DNA from: Martinezella hainanensis
GTDB taxonomy: Bacteria; Pseudomonadota; Alphaproteobacteria; Rhizobiales; Rhizobiaceae
Reading direction: 5' to 3'
Length of the DNA stretch: 64,000 nt
Assembly: GCF_900094555.1 (NCBI RefSeq)
Contig: NZ_FMAC01000004.1
Location: forward strand, 558,001 to 622,000
Each line of letters starts with the position of its first letter. The stretch's first letter is position 1. The translations under genes were made by a program, and so were the position numbers. This document shows positions 1-8,803 of the stretch, one piece after another. The notes below the pieces were generated by a model that ran no database searches, had not been told where the DNA came from, and saw nothing but the letters and a program-made list of their open reading frames with translations.

Positions 1-428
1 ATGGGCAGGGAGAAACCGCTAGAGCTTGCCGGCTGCGTTGCCGGTGCGGGTGCGGCCGTCGAAACCGGCAGCCGTTGGAAATCGACGACATCGGCTGCGA
101 CGCGATCGGCATGGAAGGTGCCGGTCAGCAAAGATAACGGAGACCAGTCGATGGCAAGGTTCTGCACCTTGGCATAGGGGCCTTTGGTGTCGGATACGGT
201 GATCGAGCCGATCCTCAGATTGCCGTTCAGCAGTCCGGAGGGCGCGGCGATGGCGATGGTGCGATCCGGCGTCGAGGCAATCTTCGCCACCTGGTCGATC
301 GCATAGCCGGTTGCGGAGGGTACCAGACCGACGACGAGCACAGCCGCAACCACGAGCAAAAGGATTGCCACGATCGCATAGGCGAGCCAGCGCACCAATT
401 TCCCGAGGATTCGAATCAATATGCTCAT
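1..428 (-). CDS. tamB: Translocation and assembly module subunit TamB, N-terminal part (cut by window edge)
   Basis: The frame is open from an ATG at 428 to the window edge, about 142 codons. The visible protein begins with a short basic stretch and one hydrophobic segment at about residues 14-37, as expected for the inner-membrane anchor of TamB, then the start of the periplasmic beta-rich region (GLLNGNLRIGSITVSD). TamB is known to span the periplasm and work with the Omp85 protein TamA in outer-membrane protein insertion or lipid transport. It lies 65 bases downstream of tamA on the same strand, the usual tamA-tamB operon order. The rest of the gene, normally well over 1000 codons, is outside the window. 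Confidence 0.85.
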   Translation of the reverse strand, partial: MSILIRILGKLVRWLAYAIVAILLLVVAAVLVVGLVPSATGYAIDQVAKIASTPDRTIAIAAPSGLLNGNLRIGSITVSDTKGPYAKVQNLAIDWSPLSLLTGTFHADRVAADVVDFQRLPVSTAAPAPATQPASSSGFSLP

Positions 429-493
429 GAAAGCGACAGTAACCCCAATTTTATAACCGTGTGCTGAAACGCCCGCGACAACTATACGGTTTG

Positions 494-2419
494 TCAGAAA
501 GCCTGGCCGATGCCGGCGTAGATGCCATAAGATGTGCCGTTGTCATATTTCTTCAACGGCACGGCGACATCGAGCCTGATCGGGCCGAAGGGCGTAGCGT
601 AGCGCAGGCCGACGCCAGCGCCAATGCGCAGATCGGAAAAGTCGGGGAAGGCGGTGTCGGTGACGCTGCCCATGTCGACGAAGGGCACGACTCCGATCGT
701 GTCGGTGATCTTCACGCGGGCTTCGAAGGAGGCCGTCACGTAGGAGCGTCCGCCCGTTTCGTCACCATTGGAGTTATAGGGCGAGATCTCCTGATAGCTG
801 TAGCCGCGCACCGAGCCACCGCCGCCGGCATAGAAGCGCCGAGTGGCGGGAATGTCGTCGATGCTGTTTGCGCCCAGCAATGTACCGGCGGAGAGCTTGC
901 CGGCAAAGACGACGTTATTGTTGGCGCCGACGCCCTTATAGCCACTGATCGATCCTTCGAAGGAGCTGAAGATTGAGCCGCCCATCGCCTCATAGCTTGG
1001 CTTGGCGCTGATCGAGGCGCGATAGCCTTCGGTCGGGTCCAGCTTGTTGTCGCGCGTGTCGCGGACATATTCGAGTGGGATCGCAATCGTCAGGTAATTG
1101 TGTTTTCCGAAGGCGTCGGTCGTGTCTCTTTCGTAAGACACTTCACCGCCGGCGGAAACGGTATCTTGGTCGTTGATTTCGTAGGCGAGACCGCCGCTCG
1201 CCGTCACGGTGTCGGCGTCGTAGGCGTCCGGATGCAGGCTCTGCATCTTGAGGGCTGCGGTAAAGGTCGCCGAGGGATAGAAGGTTGCCGGCCGGACATA
1301 GGTAATGCCGGCGGTGTAATCGAGCTTTCCGACATCCGTGGTTTCGCCGATGCGGGAGACGGATCCTTCGATGCGCAGCGAGTCGGCACGGCCGGTCAGA
1401 TTGCGGTGTCCCCAATAGCCGCTCAGGCCGAAACCGTCGATTGTGGAATATTGCGCGCCGGCGCCGAAGAAGCGCTGCTTGCCTTCCGAGACCTCGATGG
1501 TCGTCGGGATGCTGCCGTCAGGCGCCAGCTTGTTGGCCTCACGGATGGTGACGCTGGAGAAGACACCGAGCTTCCTCAGGCGATCCGACGCCTTTTTCAA
1601 TTCGTCCGGCGAGTAGGGCTTGCCTTCGTTGATGCGGGCATAGCGCTTGATGAAATCCGGATCGACCGATTTCTGGCCGGTGACACCGACATTGCCGAAG
1701 GGAGCGACGGGGCCGCTCTCGACCTGCAGCGAAACGTCGACGGTATTGCTCGCATGGTCGGCAACGACATCACGCTTGTCGAGCTTGGCGAGCGGATGAC
1801 CCTCATTCTTGAAATCGGCGACCATCTTGTCGCCTGCCTTCAGAATGGTCAGCGAGCCGGCATCGCCGCCGCGCACGAGACCATAATTAGCCGGGTCCAG
1901 CCGGGCGGCGTCGCCGAGCAGGTTGATCCTGCCGAGTTTGAAGACGGGGCCGGGATCGACGCTGATCGTGACGGCAACCGGCTTGGCGCGGCTGAAGGTC
2001 GGTGTCGGGGGCAGGGCATCCAAGGGGGTGCCATTGACGGTGATCGTGACCACGCCGCCGTAACGGGCTTTCTCATAAAGTGTTGCGATGAGGCGATCCC
2101 GATCGTCACGCGCCTTCACGACCACGCCAAGGTCGCCGGATACGGGCTTTTTTTCATCAGAGACCAGCATCGAGCTTTCGCTCAATGCGTCCTTGAGATC
2201 CTTGTCGAGATTGTCGGCCTTGAAATCGACTGTGTAGTGGACGGGATCGGAAACCTGATCCGCCGTTTCGTCCTCACCCCAGAGCCTCATACCGAAGAGC
2301 TTGAATGCAAAGGCATTTTGGGCGCACACCGGACCGAGCGCGAGGGCTGCCGCAACCGCTGCCACGGTTCCTGCCTGCCGATACGCAATACTCTTTCTCG
2401 GTTCAGTTCTTTTATGCAT
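494..2419 (-). CDS. tamA: Translocation and assembly module subunit TamA (Omp85 family outer-membrane protein)
   Basis: The protein has 641 residues from the ATG at 2419. The frame stays open 26 codons upstream, but this start gives a proper signal peptide (basic n-region, Ala/Leu core, cleavage near AFA-FKLFG). POTRA-like regions follow, then a C-terminal 16-strand-type barrel with typical Omp85 features such as the GGGGSVRGY segment (the L6 VRGF/Y-type motif) and an aromatic C-terminal end (GIGQAF). TamA sits in the outer membrane and pairs with TamB. The neighbour on the 3' side is tamB. The family match rests on recognised motifs, length and gene order. Confidence 0.9.
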   Translation of the reverse strand: MHKRTEPRKSIAYRQAGTVAAVAAALALGPVCAQNAFAFKLFGMRLWGEDETADQVSDPVHYTVDFKADNLDKDLKDALSESSMLVSDEKKPVSGDLGVVVKARDDRDRLIATLYEKARYGGVVTITVNGTPLDALPPTPTFSRAKPVAVTISVDPGPVFKLGRINLLGDAARLDPANYGLVRGGDAGSLTILKAGDKMVADFKNEGHPLAKLDKRDVVADHASNTVDVSLQVESGPVAPFGNVGVTGQKSVDPDFIKRYARINEGKPYSPDELKKASDRLRKLGVFSSVTIREANKLAPDGSIPTTIEVSEGKQRFFGAGAQYSTIDGFGLSGYWGHRNLTGRADSLRIEGSVSRIGETTDVGKLDYTAGITYVRPATFYPSATFTAALKMQSLHPDAYDADTVTASGGLAYEINDQDTVSAGGEVSYERDTTDAFGKHNYLTIAIPLEYVRDTRDNKLDPTEGYRASISAKPSYEAMGGSIFSSFEGSISGYKGVGANNNVVFAGKLSAGTLLGANSIDDIPATRRFYAGGGGSVRGYSYQEISPYNSNGDETGGRSYVTASFEARVKITDTIGVVPFVDMGSVTDTAFPDFSDLRIGAGVGLRYATPFGPIRLDVAVPLKKYDNGTSYGIYAGIGQAF

Positions 2420-2683
2420 ACGCCGCTTTACGGTTACATGAGAACTTACGCAGTTTGACGTTTCCCGGGAGTTAACGCGCGGCCACCATAGAGGCAAAAG
2501 ACGCTCAGGTGTACCGTTTTGGAGTCAAAAACCTGGAAAATATGCCCGGTATTGGGTGAAACGCCAATGTTTCCGTCAGAGTTCTCATGTATTCGAGCGG
2601 TCTGAAAAACAGCGTCCATGGGTTGTCCCAGCCATGCGGCGGGCGGGTTTGATGCCGGTTCCGCAGCCATTTATCGGCCGGAA

Positions 2684-2716
2684 TCAAAAAGTCCCGGACT
2701 TGCCGTCCGGGACTTT
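2684..2716 (-). terminator. Rho-independent terminator after the glycine-zipper lipoprotein gene
   Basis: A perfect 10-bp stem (2690-2699 with 2705-2714, loop of five) reads on the minus strand into a run of five T. It lies 24 bases past the stop of the small lipoprotein gene at 2740-3039. The rest of the 2420-2739 gap, which also holds the promoter of tamA, shows no other clear signal. Confidence 0.85.
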
Positions 2717-2739
2717 CGAAAACTTCCTGCTGGGATCGA

Positions 2740-3039
2740 TCAGTAGCCGCCGTAACCGCCGCCATAGCCACCGCGATAGCCGCCACGCGGGCAATCGTCG
2801 ATGTAGCGACGACCGTAGCGGTCACGGTAGTAGCACTGGCCGGGCTGTTCCTGGACGCTGCCGATGACGGCGCCGGACACGCCGCCGATCGCTGCACCGA
2901 CTGCCGCGCCACGGACGTTGCCGGTGACTGCGCCGCCGATGATCGCGCCAGATGCTGCGCCGATACCAGCGCCCTGTTCGGTCGGCGTGCAGCTTGCGAT
3001 AGACAAGCCGACCAGTGCGAGCATAAGAACTTTTTTCAT
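2740..3039 (-). CDS. Small glycine-zipper lipoprotein with Gly/Tyr-rich tail
   Basis: This is a 99-residue protein. Residues 1-17 form a lipoprotein signal peptide ending in the lipobox LSIASC, so the mature protein should start with lipidated Cys17. Residues 23-62 are an Ala/Gly-rich repeat (GAGIGAASGAIIGGAVTG...) of the glycine-zipper type found in small 17-kDa surface antigen/YMGG-like envelope proteins. After a short segment with two Cys (QCYYRDRYGRRYIDDC) it ends in a GGYRGGYGGGYGGY tail. Location should be the outer membrane or periplasm; the precise role is not known. It is monocistronic with its own terminator. Confidence 0.75.
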   Translation of the reverse strand: MKKVLMLALVGLSIASCTPTEQGAGIGAASGAIIGGAVTGNVRGAAVGAAIGGVSGAVIGSVQEQPGQCYYRDRYGRRYIDDCPRGGYRGGYGGGYGGY

Positions 3040-3336
3040 TTACTCTCTCCAACGTTAGTTAAGCCGAACCCCGGCCAACGTCGTCCCAATTCTTCAGCTC
3101 CACCACGATGGGCTGTCTTTACAGTCCTGCAATGATAGAAAATATCGTGCAAAATATGATTGTCTATTGGTGGACGTCAGTTTTTTTATTGCTGAACAAA
3201 GGCGGCTTTGGGCCTGGAGAATAAAACAGTCCTTTGCGAGCATAAAATCGGCCTCCTCTCTAAAGTAGAGGTTGATTGGATTGCGAAAAAGTCAAATGAT
3301 ACCCCTTGCCTCTGGAGGAGAGGCGAGGAGGAAAAT

Positions 3337-3825
3337 ATGGCAAAAGTGACTTTGACGGTGAACGGCCGTTCGGTCAGCAGCGAGTGCGAGGATCGCACGC
3401 TGCTTGTCCATTTCATCAGGGAAAAACTTGGCCTGACCGGAACCCATGTCGGCTGCGATACCAGCCAGTGCGGCGCCTGTGTCGTGCATATGGACGGCAA
3501 GTCGGTGAAGAGCTGTTCCATCCTGGCCGTTCAGGCCTCCGGCTCCAAGATCACAACCATCGAGGGTTTGGCCGCCAATGGCGAGCTGCATCCGGTACAG
3601 GCTGCCTTCAAGGAGCATCATGGCCTGCAATGCGGCTTCTGCACACCGGGCATGGTGATGACGTCGGTCGACATGATCAACCGACATGGCGGCAAGCTGG
3701 ACGAGAAGACGGTGCGCAGCGAGCTTGAAGGCAATATCTGTCGATGCACCGGCTATCACAACATCGTCAAGGCGGTGCTTTCAGCCAATGCCGAGATGAA
3801 TGCCGCGAGCCAAGCGGCCGAATAG
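3337..3825 (+). CDS. coxS: Aerobic carbon monoxide dehydrogenase-type small subunit (2Fe-2S)
   Basis: The protein has 162 residues. The start at 3337 is chosen for the strong GAGGAG box eight bases upstream; the frame runs 43 codons further up without a site. The N-terminal plant-type ferredoxin domain has the first cluster cysteines in [10 protein letters not shown] plus the Cys in KSCS. The C-terminal helical domain has CGFC and CRC for the second cluster. This subunit passes electrons from the Mo site to FAD in xanthine-oxidase-family hydroxylases. It is the first gene of a three-gene operon with the large and medium subunits. The substrate cannot be read from this subunit. Confidence 0.9.
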   Translation: MAKVTLTVNGRSVSSECEDRTLLVHFIREKLGLTGTHVGCDTSQCGACVVHMDGKSVKSCSILAVQASGSKITTIEGLAANGELHPVQAAFKEHHGLQCGFCTPGMVMTSVDMINRHGGKLDEKTVRSELEGNICRCTGYHNIVKAVLSANAEMNAASQAAE

Positions 3826-3909
3826 AGTTTCACCGAGACCGTCTGGCAGAGCGCCGATGATCGTCGTCTTGGCGTGGTGCCAGGCCCGCAACCCCGATGG
3901 GAGGATGTG

Positions 3910-6255
3910 ATGGGCGTGGAAGGCATTGGCGCGCGCGTGGCGCGCAAGGAAGACAAGCGATTTCTGACGGGCAAGGGGCGCTACACCGACGATATGGTGA
4001 CGCCGGGAATGAAATACGCTTATTTCGTTCGCAGCCCGCATGCGCATGCAAAGATCAAGGGTATCGATGCGTCGGCGGCACTTTCCATGCCCGGCGTGAT
4101 CGGCGTGCTCGAGGGCAAGCAGCTGCTTGCCGACGGTATCGGCAACCTGATCTGCGGCTGGATGATCCATTCCAGGGATGGGTCGCCGATGAATATGGGC
4201 GCCTGGCGTCCCCTGGCGGTCGATACGGTCCGCTACGTCGGCGATGCCGTCGCGATCGTCGTTGCCGATAGTCTCGGCGAGGCGCGCGATGCGGCCGAAG
4301 CCGTAGAGGTCGACTACGAGGAGCTGCCTGCCGTCGTCGAGGCGGTGGATGCGCTGAAAGCCGGTGCGCCGCAGATCCATCCTGAGGCGGCGAACAATCT
4401 GATCTTCGACTGGGAGCTCGGCGATGCGGCAGCGACCGACAAGGCGATTGCCGAGGCCGCGCACGTCACCGAAATCGAGATTCACAACAACCGGCTTTCG
4501 CCGAATGCCATGGAGCCGCGCGCCACGCTCGGCATCTATGATGCTGCCGAAGACCACTATACCTGCTACACGACCAGCCAGAACCCGCATGTGGCCCGGC
4601 TCGTCATGAGCGCCTTCTACAATGTCGCGCCGGAAAACAAGCTGCGCGTCATCGCGCCCGATGTCGGCGGCGGCTTCGGTTCGAAGATCTACATCTATCC
4701 GGAAGAAATCGTCTGTCTCTGGGCGTCGAAAAAGACCGGCGTGCCGGTCAAGTGGACGGCTGATCGTACCGAAGCCTTCCTCACCGATGCGCATGGCCGC
4801 GATCATCTCTCCAAGGTGAAGATGGCCTTCGATGCGCAAAACCGCATGACGGCGCTGAAGGTCGACACGATCGCCAATCTCGGCGCCTACATGTCGCTCT
4901 TCTCCTCGGCGGTGCCGACCTACCTCTATGCGACGCTGCTGTCGGGCCAATATGACATCCCGGCGATCCATGCCAATGTCCGCACGGTCTATACCAATAC
5001 CGTGCCGGTCGACGCCTATCGTGGGGCAGGGCGGCCGGAGGCGACCTATCTGCTCGAGCGCACCGTCGAAACGGCTGCGCGCGAACTTGGCGTTTCGCCA
5101 GCGGAGCTGCGACGGATCAACTTCATCCGTTCCTTCCCCCACCAGACGCCGGTCATCATGAATTATGACGCCGGCGACTACGAGGCTTCGCTCAACGCCG
5201 CCATGCAGCAGGCGGATTGGGCCGGCTTCCCGGCCCGCAAGACGGAAGCGGCCCGCCGCGGCATGAAGCGCGGCATCGGCATGAGCTGCTACATCGAGGC
5301 ATGCGGCATCGCACCGTCGCAGGCTGTGGGGTCGCTCGGTGCCGGCGTCGGCCTGTGGGAATCGGCCGAGGTGCGGGTGAACGCCGTGGGGACGATCGAG
5401 GTGCTCACTGGCTCGCACAGTCACGGGCAGGGGCACGAGACGACCTTTGCGCAGCTTGTGGCCGATCGCCTTGGCGTACCGATCGACAGCGTCTCCATCG
5501 TCCATGGTGATACCGACAAAGTACAGATGGGCATGGGCACCTATGGTTCCCGCTCTGGCGCCGTCGGCATGTCCGCCGTCGTCAAGGCGCTCGACAAGGT
5601 GGAGGCGAAGGCAAAGAAGATCGCCGCGCATCTGATGGAGGCCGACGAAAGCGATATCGTCATCGAGAATGGCGAGCTGAAGGTGGCCGGCACAGACAAG
5701 GCGCTGCCCTGGTTCCAGGTGGCGCTCGCCTCCTACACGGCGCACAATCTGCCCGCCGGCATGGAGCCGGGTCTGAAGGAAACCGCCTTCTACGATCCCG
5801 CGAACTTCACCTTCCCGGCCGGCTGCTACATCTGCGAGGTCGAAGTGGACCCGGAAACGGGCAAGACCGAGATCGTGCAGTTCGTGGCGGCCGACGACTT
5901 CGGCAACATCATCAATCCGATGATCGTCGAGGGGCAGGTGCATGGCGGCATCGCGCAGGGTATCGGCCAGGCGCTGCTGGAAGGCGTGCATTACGATGAG
6001 AGCGGTCAGCTTCTGACGGCGAGCTTCATGGATTACACCATGCCGCGCGCCGATGATCTGCCGTCCTTCCAGCTTTCGCATCAGAACACGCCGTGTCCGA
6101 ACAATCCCTTGGGTATCAAGGGATGCGGCGAGGCGGGCGCCATCGGCTCGCCGCCGGCGCTGATCAACGCCATTACTGATGCTATCGGCAACAACACGCT
6201 GACCATGCCGGCGACCCCGCTCAAGGTGTGGGAAGCGGCACGGGCCACGGCCTGA
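3910..6255 (+). CDS. coxL: Aerobic CO dehydrogenase-type large subunit, form II (molybdenum hydroxylase)
   Basis: This is a 781-residue molybdopterin-binding subunit. The start at 3910 follows a GGGAGG box by five bases; an upstream GTG-like start exists but has no site. It contains the xanthine-oxidase-family features: N-terminal ARVARKEDKRFLTGKGRYTDD, a GGGFGSK loop in the Mo-cofactor domain, and a C-terminal GxGEAGAIG segment. The active-site loop reads AYRGAGR at residues 369-375. True CO-oxidising form I enzymes carry AYxCSFR there, so this is a form II (CoxL-like) enzyme whose substrate is uncertain. It lies 84 bases after the small subunit and 20 bases before the FAD subunit. No maturation genes (coxD-G type) are adjacent. 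Confidence 0.9.
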   Translation: MGVEGIGARVARKEDKRFLTGKGRYTDDMVTPGMKYAYFVRSPHAHAKIKGIDASAALSMPGVIGVLEGKQLLADGIGNLICGWMIHSRDGSPMNMGAWRPLAVDTVRYVGDAVAIVVADSLGEARDAAEAVEVDYEELPAVVEAVDALKAGAPQIHPEAANNLIFDWELGDAAATDKAIAEAAHVTEIEIHNNRLSPNAMEPRATLGIYDAAEDHYTCYTTSQNPHVARLVMSAFYNVAPENKLRVIAPDVGGGFGSKIYIYPEEIVCLWASKKTGVPVKWTADRTEAFLTDAHGRDHLSKVKMAFDAQNRMTALKVDTIANLGAYMSLFSSAVPTYLYATLLSGQYDIPAIHANVRTVYTNTVPVDAYRGAGRPEATYLLERTVETAARELGVSPAELRRINFIRSFPHQTPVIMNYDAGDYEASLNAAMQQADWAGFPARKTEAARRGMKRGIGMSCYIEACGIAPSQAVGSLGAGVGLWESAEVRVNAVGTIEVLTGSHSHGQGHETTFAQLVADRLGVPIDSVSIVHGDTDKVQMGMGTYGSRSGAVGMSAVVKALDKVEAKAKKIAAHLMEADESDIVIENGELKVAGTDKALPWFQVALASYTAHNLPAGMEPGLKETAFYDPANFTFPAGCYICEVEVDPETGKTEIVQFVAADDFGNIINPMIVEGQVHGGIAQGIGQALLEGVHYDESGQLLTASFMDYTMPRADDLPSFQLSHQNTPCPNNPLGIKGCGEAGAIGSPPALINAITDAIGNNTLTMPATPLKVWEAARATA

Positions 6256-6275
6256 GACAAGAGGAGGATAGGACA

Positions 6276-7070
6276 ATGTATGCAACGAATTACCATCGCG
6301 CCTCCTCGGTCGACGAAGCCGTCAAGCTTCTGTCGAATGCCGACGAAGGCAAATATGTCTCCGGCGGCATGACGCTGATCGCCACCATGAAACAGCGTCT
6401 AGCATCGCCGAGCGATCTCGTCGATCTCCGGCATATCCCCTCGATCAAGGGGATACGGGTCGATGGCCGCAGGGTCACGATCGGAGCGGCGACCACCCAT
6501 GCGGAAGTTGCCTCCTCGGCGGCGATCCGTGCGGTCTGTCCGGCGCTGTGCGACCTTGCCGGCATGATCGGCGATCCGCATGTGCGGCACATGGGCACGA
6601 TCGGCGGGTCCGTCGCAAACAACGATCCGGCGGCGGATTATCCATCGGCGATGCTGGCGCTGAATGCCACCATCGTCACCGACCGGCGCCAGATCGCAGC
6701 CGACGACTTCTTCCGGGGCCTGTTCGAAACGGCGCTGGAGGGGGCTGAGCTGATCACCTCCATCGCCTTCGATGCGCCGGAAAGAGCTGGTTATGCCAAG
6801 TTCCCCAACCCGGCCTCGCGCTATGCGATGACGGGAGTCTTCGTTGCCAAGGGGGCTGGCGGCGTTCGCGTTGCCGTGACCGGCGCAGGCGTGGACGGTG
6901 TTTTCCGCCATTCTGGCCTGGAGCAGGCGTTTGCGGCGAACTGGCTACCGGATGCGGCTACGAGCGTGACTGTGGACTCATCGACGCTGCTGTCCGATCT
7001 GCACGCCACGGCCGAATATCGCGCCAATCTGATCAAGGTCATGGCCAAGCGCGCCGTGATCGCAGCCTAG
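6276..7070 (+). CDS. coxM: Aerobic CO dehydrogenase-type medium subunit (FAD-binding)
   Basis: This is a 264-residue FAD-binding subunit of the molybdopterin-dehydrogenase family. The ATG at 6276 lies nine bases after GAGGAGG; an upstream in-frame start overlapping the large subunit gene lacks a site. FAD-binding motifs are visible as GGMTLIATMK near residue 30 and TIGGSVANNDPAADYP near residue 110, matching AGGHSL and TIGGxxA of the family. It completes the S-L-M operon and should accept electrons from the 2Fe-2S subunit. Followed by a hairpin at 7088-7118. Confidence 0.88.
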   Translation: MYATNYHRASSVDEAVKLLSNADEGKYVSGGMTLIATMKQRLASPSDLVDLRHIPSIKGIRVDGRRVTIGAATTHAEVASSAAIRAVCPALCDLAGMIGDPHVRHMGTIGGSVANNDPAADYPSAMLALNATIVTDRRQIAADDFFRGLFETALEGAELITSIAFDAPERAGYAKFPNPASRYAMTGVFVAKGAGGVRVAVTGAGVDGVFRHSGLEQAFAANWLPDAATSVTVDSSTLLSDLHATAEYRANLIKVMAKRAVIAA

Positions 7071-7080
7071 ATTCGCCATG

Positions 7081-7118
7081 AAAAAGCCCGGAGCGGTGGG
7101 GTTTACCCTCCGCTCCGG
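7081..7118. terminator. Hairpin after the cox-type operon, terminator-like
   Basis: There is a perfect 9-bp GC-rich stem (7088-7096 with 7110-7118) extended by an inner GGG/CCC pairing. The only homopolymer run is AAAAA at 7081-7085, which becomes a T run on the minus strand, so the structure would terminate minus-strand transcription best. On the plus strand the 3' side is GAGAGAGTGTTT, a weak tail. It probably separates coxM from hemA, possibly in both directions. Confidence 0.55.
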
Positions 7119-7146
7119 AGAGAGTGTTTCCAGCATGGTTTCGATT

Positions 7147-7181
7147 GTCAATTTGACGTGAATGGTTATTCTTGTCTGGAA
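7147..7181 (+). promoter_or_regulatory. Candidate hemA promoter region with an 11-bp palindrome
   Basis: A GTCAA-T-TTGAC palindrome at 7147-7157 overlaps a TTGACG hexamer at 7153-7158. Seventeen bases further on, the -10 position is only weakly matched (CTGGAA). It lies 130 bases before the hemA start. This could be an operator overlapping a -35 box, but the signal is short and unproven. Confidence 0.25.
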
Positions 7182-7289
7182 TTGTTCAAAATTAGGGGCC
7201 ATTTGCCGCAGCGGGCGCGAAAGCAATGCGGAGGGGTTGACGTGCGAACCGGCATTCTCGAAAACGGTCGCACGGTACTGGAGCAGATG

Positions 7290-8501
7290 ATGGATTTCGA
7301 AGCATTTTTTAAGGGCGAGCTGGACGGTCTTCACAATGAGGGTCGCTATCGGGTCTTCGCAGATCTCGAACGCCGCCGTGGCAATTTCCCCCGCGCTATC
7401 AGGCATACGGCCAATGGCCCGCAGGAAGTGACTGTCTGGTGCTCCAACGACTATCTCGGTATGGGCCAGCATCCGAAAGTGATCGAGGCGATGAAGGAAG
7501 CGATCGATCACTGTGGCGCGGGTGCGGGAGGCACCCGGAATATTTCTGGCACCAACCACTATCATGTTCTGCTCGAGCAGGAACTCGCCGATCTCCACGG
7601 CAAGGAATCCGCGCTGATCTTCACCTCGGGCTATATCTCCAACTGGGCGACGCTCGGCACGCTCGGTGCGCGCATTCCCGGCCTCATCATCTTCTCGGAT
7701 GCGCTCAACCATGCGTCGATGATCGAAGGCATTCGCTATGCGAAGTGCGACAAGGTCATCTGGAAGCATAACGACCTGCACGATCTCGAAGCCAAGCTGA
7801 AGGCCGCCGATCCGAAGGCACCGAAGCTGATCGCGTTTGAATCCGTCTATTCCATGGATGGCGATATCGCCCCCATCAAGGAAATCTGTGATCTCGCCGA
7901 CAAGTACGGTGCAATGACCTATCTCGATGAAGTGCATGCCGTCGGCATGTACGGCCCACGCGGCGGCGGCATTGCCGAGCGCGAGGGACTGATGGATCGT
8001 CTGACCGTCATCGAAGGCACGCTCGGCAAGGCATTCGGTGTCATGGGTGGCTACATCGCCGCCTCCACCGCGCTCTGTGATTTCATCCGGTCGTTTGCGT
8101 CCGGCTTTATCTTTACGACGTCTCTGCCGCCAGCTCTGGCTGCAGGCGCCGTCGCCTCGATCCAGCACCTCAAGGTCAGCCAGTTCGAACGCATGCGTCA
8201 TCAGGATCGCGTGCGCAAGCTGCGTGCCCAGCTCGATGCAGCGGGCATCCCGCATATGCCGAACCCAAGCCATGTCGTGCCTGTGATGGTCGGCGATGCC
8301 GCCAAGTGCAAGTGGATTTCCGACCTGCTGCTCGACGCCGGTGTCTATGTGCAGCCGATCAACTATCCGACTGTTCCGAAGAAGACCGAGCGTCTGCGCA
8401 TCACGCCGACGCCGCTGCATTCGGATGGCGATATCGAGCAGCTGGTCGGCGCACTGCATGCGCTTTGGTCGCGCTGTGCACTCGCCCGGGCTGTCGCGTA
8501 A
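7290..8501 (+). CDS. hemA: 5-aminolevulinate synthase
   Basis: The 403-residue enzyme condenses glycine and succinyl-CoA to 5-aminolevulinate, the first step of heme and B12 synthesis in alphaproteobacteria; it uses PLP. The family core is intact: [17 protein letters not shown] (about 76-92), the substrate/PLP segment [17 protein letters not shown] (211-227), and the PLP lysine K247 in EGTLGKAFG. The C-terminal [24 protein letters not shown] segment is typical. The start MDFEAFF is the family's usual N-terminus; an ATG directly ahead at 7287 is an alternative. It stands alone with its own terminator. Confidence 0.97.
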   Translation: MDFEAFFKGELDGLHNEGRYRVFADLERRRGNFPRAIRHTANGPQEVTVWCSNDYLGMGQHPKVIEAMKEAIDHCGAGAGGTRNISGTNHYHVLLEQELADLHGKESALIFTSGYISNWATLGTLGARIPGLIIFSDALNHASMIEGIRYAKCDKVIWKHNDLHDLEAKLKAADPKAPKLIAFESVYSMDGDIAPIKEICDLADKYGAMTYLDEVHAVGMYGPRGGGIAEREGLMDRLTVIEGTLGKAFGVMGGYIAASTALCDFIRSFASGFIFTTSLPPALAAGAVASIQHLKVSQFERMRHQDRVRKLRAQLDAAGIPHMPNPSHVVPVMVGDAAKCKWISDLLLDAGVYVQPINYPTVPKKTERLRITPTPLHSDGDIEQLVGALHALWSRCALARAVA

Positions 8502-8528
8502 GGCCCAGGCTTTTCGCCCGTCGCAAAT

Positions 8529-8568
8529 ATGCCGGTCGCAGTGTGCCTGCGGTCGGCATTGTTGTTTC
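8529..8568 (+). terminator. Rho-independent terminator of hemA
   Basis: A 13-bp stem (8529-8541 with 8547-8559, two G-T pairs, loop TGTGC) is followed by TGTTGTTT. It lies 28 bases after the hemA stop. The remaining 8569-8803 interval, up to the alginate-lyase-like gene, has no other clear feature. Confidence 0.75.
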
Positions 8569-8803
8569 CGAGTTCGATAATAATACGAAATGCGCAGGTG
8601 AAATCCGCTATGCGCTGTTTTCTGGAAGCGGCATTCACTTAGCGAACGCAGGCTGTTCAAACTCTCAAAAATTCGGAGTAATAACACGGCGCCCCATGAT
8701 CTACGGCGTGGGGATTAGTCGTGACGGTCGGTGGATTGGCTGTTTTGAAGCCTGCACGAACCGGCGGTCGCGGGGAATATCTTGCGATAGCTCCGGGTGA
8801 ACG

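Noticed and set aside
3781..6285. 834-codon open frame antisense to the cox large subunit gene
   Set aside because: High-GC codon bias leaves antisense frames open. The plus strand has an intact, motif-rich enzyme; the antisense product has His/Arg/Asp-rich, motif-free sequence.
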